64,000 bases of DNA, from assembly GCA_014649575.1 (NCBI GenBank), contig BMTH01000014.1, positions 1 through 64,000 on the forward strand, written 5' to 3'. This stretch comes from Streptomyces griseoincarnatus. GTDB lineage: Bacteria > Actinomycetota > Actinomycetes > Streptomycetales > Streptomycetaceae. A model generated the notes under the pieces. The model searched no databases and was not told the origin of the DNA. It was given only the letters and a program-made list of their open reading frames with translations. The position numbers and the translations under genes are program-made. Positions 60,546-64,000 of this stretch are shown one piece after another (position 1 is the first letter of the stretch; each line of letters opens with the position of its first letter).

Positions 60546-62107
60546 CCCCCCTCAGCGGCTCGTCCCTGTCCGCCACCCGGCGCGCCCGCGACCTGACCGA
60601 CTCGGTGCACGGCGACACCGCGGACGTGCTGGTCGTCGGCCTCGGCGTGACCGGCGCGGGCGCCGCCCTGGACGCCGCCGCGCGCGGCCTGCGGGTGGTG
60701 GCGGTCGACGCCCACGACCTGGCGTTCGGCACCTCCCGCTTCAGCAGCAAGCTGGTCCACGGCGGGCTGCGCTACCTGGCCTCCGGCCGGCTCGGCGTCG
60801 CCCACGAGAGCGCGGTGGAGCGCGGCATCCTGATGGAGCGCACGGCGCCCCACCTGGTGCACGCGCAGCCGTTCGTGCTGCCGCTCACCCCGCTGGTGTC
60901 GCGTGGTCAGGCCGCGCTGGCGCGGGCCGGGTTCCACGCCGGGGACACGCTGCGGCTGGCGGCGCGCACCGCCCGCGCCACGCTTCCGGCGCCCCGCCGC
61001 CTCTCCGTGGTGGAGACCCGCCACCTCGCGCCGGCGCTGCGCCTCGACGGCCTGCGCGGCGGCCTGCTGTCCTGGGACGGCCGGCTCACCGACGACGCAC
61101 GCCTGGTGACCGCCCTGGCCCGTACGGCAGCCGCGCGCGGCGCGCGGGTCCTCACCCGCGTCCGGGCGCTGGAGCTGACCGCGACGGGCGCCCGCGTCCG
61201 CGACGAACTCACCGGCGAGGAGGGCGAGATCCGCGCCCGCGCGGTGATCAACGCCGCCGGCGTGTGGGCGGGCGGCCTCGTCGACGGCGTCCGGATCCGC
61301 CCCTCCCGCGGCACACATCTGGTGCTGCGCCCGGAGAGCCTCGGCCCGCTCACCGCCGGACTGCACATCCCGGTGCCCGGCGAGACCAACCGCTTCGTCC
61401 TGGTCCTCCCCCAGGACGACGGCCGGGTCTACGTCGGCCTCACCGACGAGCCCGTGGACGGCGACATCCCCGACGTCACGGAGCCCCCGGAGACGGACAT
61501 CGGCTTCCTGCTGGACGTCCTCTGCTCGGTCCTGCACGTGCCGGTGCACCGGGACGACGTGGTGGGAGCGTTCGCCGGGCTGCGGCCCCTGCTGGACAGC
61601 ACGCCGGAGGACGCGGACGCCCCGCCGAGGACCGCCGACGTCTCCCGCCGGCATGCCGTGCTGACCTCGTCGGAGGGCGTGGTCACGGTGGTCGGCGGCA
61701 AGCTGACCACGTACCGGCGGATGGCCGAGGACGCGGTGGACGCGGCGGTACGGCTGCGAGGGCTGGCGGCCGGCCCGTCCCGCACCGCGTCCCTCCCTCT
61801 GGTGGGCGCGGCGGCACCGCACGTCCTCGCCGGCCTGCCCGCACCCCGCCGCCTGGTCCGCCGCCACGGCACCGAGGCCCCGGCGGTCCTGGCGCTCGCC
61901 GAGCGCGACCCCCGTCTCGCCGAGCCGGTCCTCCCCGGCCATCCGGTCACGGCCGCCGAGGCGCTGTGGGCGGTGCGTCACGAGGGCGCGCTGGACGAGG
62001 AGGACGTCCTGGACCGCCGCACCCGCATCGGCCTGGTCCCGTCCGACCGGGCGGCGGCGCTGGAGGCGGTGCGGGCTCTGCTGGCCGACGCGGCGGCGAG
62101 GGGCTGA
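60542..62107 (+). CDS. glpD: FAD-dependent glycerol-3-phosphate dehydrogenase
   Basis: A 521-residue flavoenzyme converting glycerol-3-phosphate to dihydroxyacetone phosphate with electrons going to quinones. FAD motif VLVVGLGVTGAGAALDAAARG is at residues 28-48. SSKLVHGGLRYLASG and the INAAGVWAG, PSRGTHLV and GVVTVVGGKLTTYRRMAEDAV segments are family-typical. The C-terminal DAO_C-like domain completes it. ATG 60542 overlaps the TetR stop. Streptomyces usually have other GlpD copies; this one probably feeds DHAP to the neighbouring ether-lipid-like enzymes, which is inference. Confidence 0.93.
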   Translation: MTPLSGSSLSATRRARDLTDSVHGDTADVLVVGLGVTGAGAALDAAARGLRVVAVDAHDLAFGTSRFSSKLVHGGLRYLASGRLGVAHESAVERGILMERTAPHLVHAQPFVLPLTPLVSRGQAALARAGFHAGDTLRLAARTARATLPAPRRLSVVETRHLAPALRLDGLRGGLLSWDGRLTDDARLVTALARTAAARGARVLTRVRALELTATGARVRDELTGEEGEIRARAVINAAGVWAGGLVDGVRIRPSRGTHLVLRPESLGPLTAGLHIPVPGETNRFVLVLPQDDGRVYVGLTDEPVDGDIPDVTEPPETDIGFLLDVLCSVLHVPVHRDDVVGAFAGLRPLLDSTPEDADAPPRTADVSRRHAVLTSSEGVVTVVGGKLTTYRRMAEDAVDAAVRLRGLAAGPSRTASLPLVGAAAPHVLAGLPAPRRLVRRHGTEAPAVLALAERDPRLAEPVLPGHPVTAAEALWAVRHEGALDEEDVLDRRTRIGLVPSDRAAALEAVRALLADAAARG

Positions 62108-62112
62108 CGCGG

Positions 62113-64000
62113 TCAGCGTGCGTGAACGCCGACCTCGTGCAGCGAGTAGCCGTACCTGGTCCCGCGTTTCAGGCCGACGACGCGCACCTGCCGTGCCTCG
62201 GCCGGCGTGAACACCGCCGTGTCCAGCCCGCCGTCGCCCGCCGTCGTGGACCACACCGTGCGCCAGTTCGTGCCGTCGGTCGACACGTCGACGCGGTACG
62301 AGCCGGCGTACGCGCGTTCCCAGTCGAGGGTGACCCGGCCGATCCGGTGGGTGGCGCCGAGGTCGAGGCTCAGCCACTGGTCGTCGGTCCGGTCGCTGGC
62401 CCAGCGGGTGCCCCGGTCGCCGTCGACGGCGCGGGCGGGGGCGTAGCTGGTGAACGGGCTCCACTCGGCGGAGGAGGCCGTCGCCCGCGCGTCGCGGGCG
62501 AGGTCGGCCGCCGGGCGGTGGCGTTCGGTCGCGCCCCAGGTGGTGAGGTAGGACTCGGCGCCGCGGAAGAGGTCGTCCACGACGTGCTGTCCGCCGACGC
62601 GCCGGACGTCCTCGATCCAGTCGGGCACCAGCCCGTAGTGCGCGGCGCCGTCGGTGTTCAGGTCCCAGGTGCGCTGACCGGTGGTCTGCCGGTCGAGGAC
62701 GGAGCCGCCGTCGACGCTGCGGTAGGGGTAGGTGACCGGATCGGGCGCGTCCGCCCCGCGCGGGGCGGGCCAGCCGCCGACGCCGTTCATGTCGGTGCCG
62801 AAACCGTAGCCGACGCCGTAGGTGTCCCGCAGCTGTTCGGTGCGGCCGGCCTCGGCCACGAACTGCTCGGAGCCGTTCATGTACTGGGCGGTGAACCCGC
62901 CGAGCCGGTAGACGCGTTCGGTCCAGTTCAGGTCCGTCCAGCTGTGCGAGGACAGGACACCCGGGTAGGCCGCGGACTCGAAGAGGTCGAGGACCCGGCC
63001 GGCGGCCTTGACGCTCATGTGGTCGATCTCGAGCATCATTCCGCGCTTCATCATGCCGCGCACCGCGTACTCGCCCAGCCCGGTCAGCCCGCGCACGTTG
63101 CACCGGGCGTCCGCGTCGTACGACGGGACCTCCACGCCTGCCGGGAGGTGCTTCTCGGCGGCGGGGGCGGCGGCGAGGCCGATGGGGTTGTCGTGCTGCG
63201 GGCCGGTGCAGGGCTCGGTCCGCCAGAAGGTGCCGGTGGACAGGAACTGCCCGACGTTGACGGCGGTGCCGAGCGCCCCGGAGTCGAAGCGCACGCCGCA
63301 CAGCGCGTTGTCGAACTTGTGGCACAGGAACATGCTGCGCACGCCCAGGTCGTACAGCTCGTCGAGCCCCGCGTCGATGTCCTCCTGGTCGCACTGGGCG
63401 ATGTCCAGGATCATCTTGCAGCCGAACGGCTCCGACGTCTCCACGCCCAGCACGACGGCCAGTTTGCCCTGCTCGATCACCTCACGCGCCTGCGCGCTGT
63501 CGGTGACGATGCGGAACCATCCCCTGCCCGGCCCGCCGTACATGGCGTCGACGTGGTCCTGCATCCGGTAGGTCAGTCCGGCCTGGAGGCGGATGGAGGT
63601 CATCTCGTCGCAGCCGCGGTCCTTGAAGAAGTACACCGAGCAGATCACGCCGTTGGTGACCAGGTCGTTGACCAGCACCCGCTGCCCGCCGCGCCAGGCG
63701 CGCTCGATCCAGGCGTAGTAGTTCTGCTGGTGGGTCAGCGAGTCGTGCGCGGGCCAGTCGGCGAAGGTGGGCCAGCCGTCCGGGTCGTGACGGCCGTCGC
63801 CGCCGCCTGTGATGAAGTCGAAAACGGCGAGGGAGCCGTCGGGGTAGTGCTCGGGGCAGTCCTTGAGCGCGTCGGCGATGCCCTTGTCGGAGAACGCCTT
63901 GCCGCAGATGAGCCGGCCGCCGAAGGCCTCGTTGGACATGATGTGGTTGTGCGCGTCGACGAATCCGCGCACCCGCCCGGCCGAGTCGGTTCCCTTGAAC
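62113..64000 (-). CDS. Membrane-dipeptidase-like amidohydrolase with C-terminal discoidin domain (N-terminus beyond window)
   Basis: A partial protein of at least 628 residues; the frame continues to the right edge (FKGTDSAGRVRGFVDAHNHI). Near the visible start is FVDAHNHIMS, an HxH-like metal motif of amidohydrolases. VVLGVETSEPFGC, MMLEIDHMSVKAAGRVLDL and VLSSHSWTDLN supply further metal or catalytic-type His and Glu residues, as in peptidase M19/membrane dipeptidase. The last 150 residues are an F5/8 type C (discoidin) carbohydrate-binding domain: TSYAPARAVDGDRGTRWAS, WLSLDLGATHRIGRVTLDWE. Probably secreted, as its relatives are. It converges with glpD five bases away. Confidence 0.78.
   Translation of the reverse strand, partial: FKGTDSAGRVRGFVDAHNHIMSNEAFGGRLICGKAFSDKGIADALKDCPEHYPDGSLAVFDFITGGGDGRHDPDGWPTFADWPAHDSLTHQQNYYAWIERAWRGGQRVLVNDLVTNGVICSVYFFKDRGCDEMTSIRLQAGLTYRMQDHVDAMYGGPGRGWFRIVTDSAQAREVIEQGKLAVVLGVETSEPFGCKMILDIAQCDQEDIDAGLDELYDLGVRSMFLCHKFDNALCGVRFDSGALGTAVNVGQFLSTGTFWRTEPCTGPQHDNPIGLAAAPAAEKHLPAGVEVPSYDADARCNVRGLTGLGEYAVRGMMKRGMMLEIDHMSVKAAGRVLDLFESAAYPGVLSSHSWTDLNWTERVYRLGGFTAQYMNGSEQFVAEAGRTEQLRDTYGVGYGFGTDMNGVGGWPAPRGADAPDPVTYPYRSVDGGSVLDRQTTGQRTWDLNTDGAAHYGLVPDWIEDVRRVGGQHVVDDLFRGAESYLTTWGATERHRPAADLARDARATASSAEWSPFTSYAPARAVDGDRGTRWASDRTDDQWLSLDLGATHRIGRVTLDWERAYAGSYRVDVSTDGTNWRTVWSTTAGDGGLDTAVFTPAEARQVRVVGLKRGTRYGYSLHEVGVHAR

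Overview
The window is chromosomal DNA from a high-GC actinomycete, almost certainly a Streptomyces. The evidence is very strong G+C bias at third codon positions, frequent GTG starts, many ATGA/GTGA overlaps, a cvnABCD-P450 conservon, two rare TTA leucine codons, a CebR-type operator and a CatR/FurA-KatG pair. I see no rRNA, tRNA, CRISPR array or intact insertion sequence.

Layout. 0-12 kb: a MazG-like protein, a 73-bp tandem repeat array, an ABC exporter with a two-component system (separated by a low-complexity spacer), a DHA2-type drug exporter, a secreted EEP-family phosphoesterase and a three-gene operon (glycosyltransferase, membrane protein, hydrolase-like protein). 12-24.5 kb: a pyruvate dehydrogenase E1 paralogue (aceE), OsmC protein, fumarate-reductase-like flavoprotein, NmrA-like protein, secreted AA10 LPMO, alpha/beta hydrolase, NDH-2-like oxidoreductase with a frameshift, and three ECF41 (SigJ-type) sigma-factor paralogues, one of them lacking region 4. 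24.5-35 kb: murP-murQ, a Nudix protein, a serine hydrolase, two regulators and a large secreted subtilase. 35-42 kb: conservon cvnABCD followed by a CYP157-like and a CYP154-like P450 and a crotonase. 42-54 kb: GNAT, SDR with a divergent CGNR regulator, stress-type small proteins, a GCS2-type glutamate-cysteine ligase, an orphan molybdoenzyme FAD subunit, secreted M15 peptidase and GH16 glucanase. 54-64 kb: katG-fur, a lipid-kinase/alkyl-DHAP-synthase-like pair facing a TetR-glpD pair, and a truncated membrane-dipeptidase-like protein with a discoidin domain.

Main observation. Six sites between 12.2 and 21.5 kb share one bipartite motif, TGTCAC(A/G)-N17-GTC, usually TGTCACA-N15-CGGTC. This agrees with the known ECF41 promoter type. 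They precede the glycosyltransferase operon, aceE, osmC, the flavoprotein, the alpha/beta hydrolase and the region-4-less sigma paralogue. A seventh, weaker site precedes the oxidoreductase-sigma operon. The region therefore looks like a clustered ECF41 regulon: sigma factors with fused SnoaL-like sensor domains sit among their probable redox and metabolic targets, plus one paralogue that may have become a regulator rather than a sigma factor.

Other links between genes: the LPMO carries a perfect CebR box and a TTA codon at residue 6 (cellulose and developmental control), cvnC carries a TTA codon (bldA link for the conservon), and murQ has two tandem GAAA-N5-TTTC inverted repeats.
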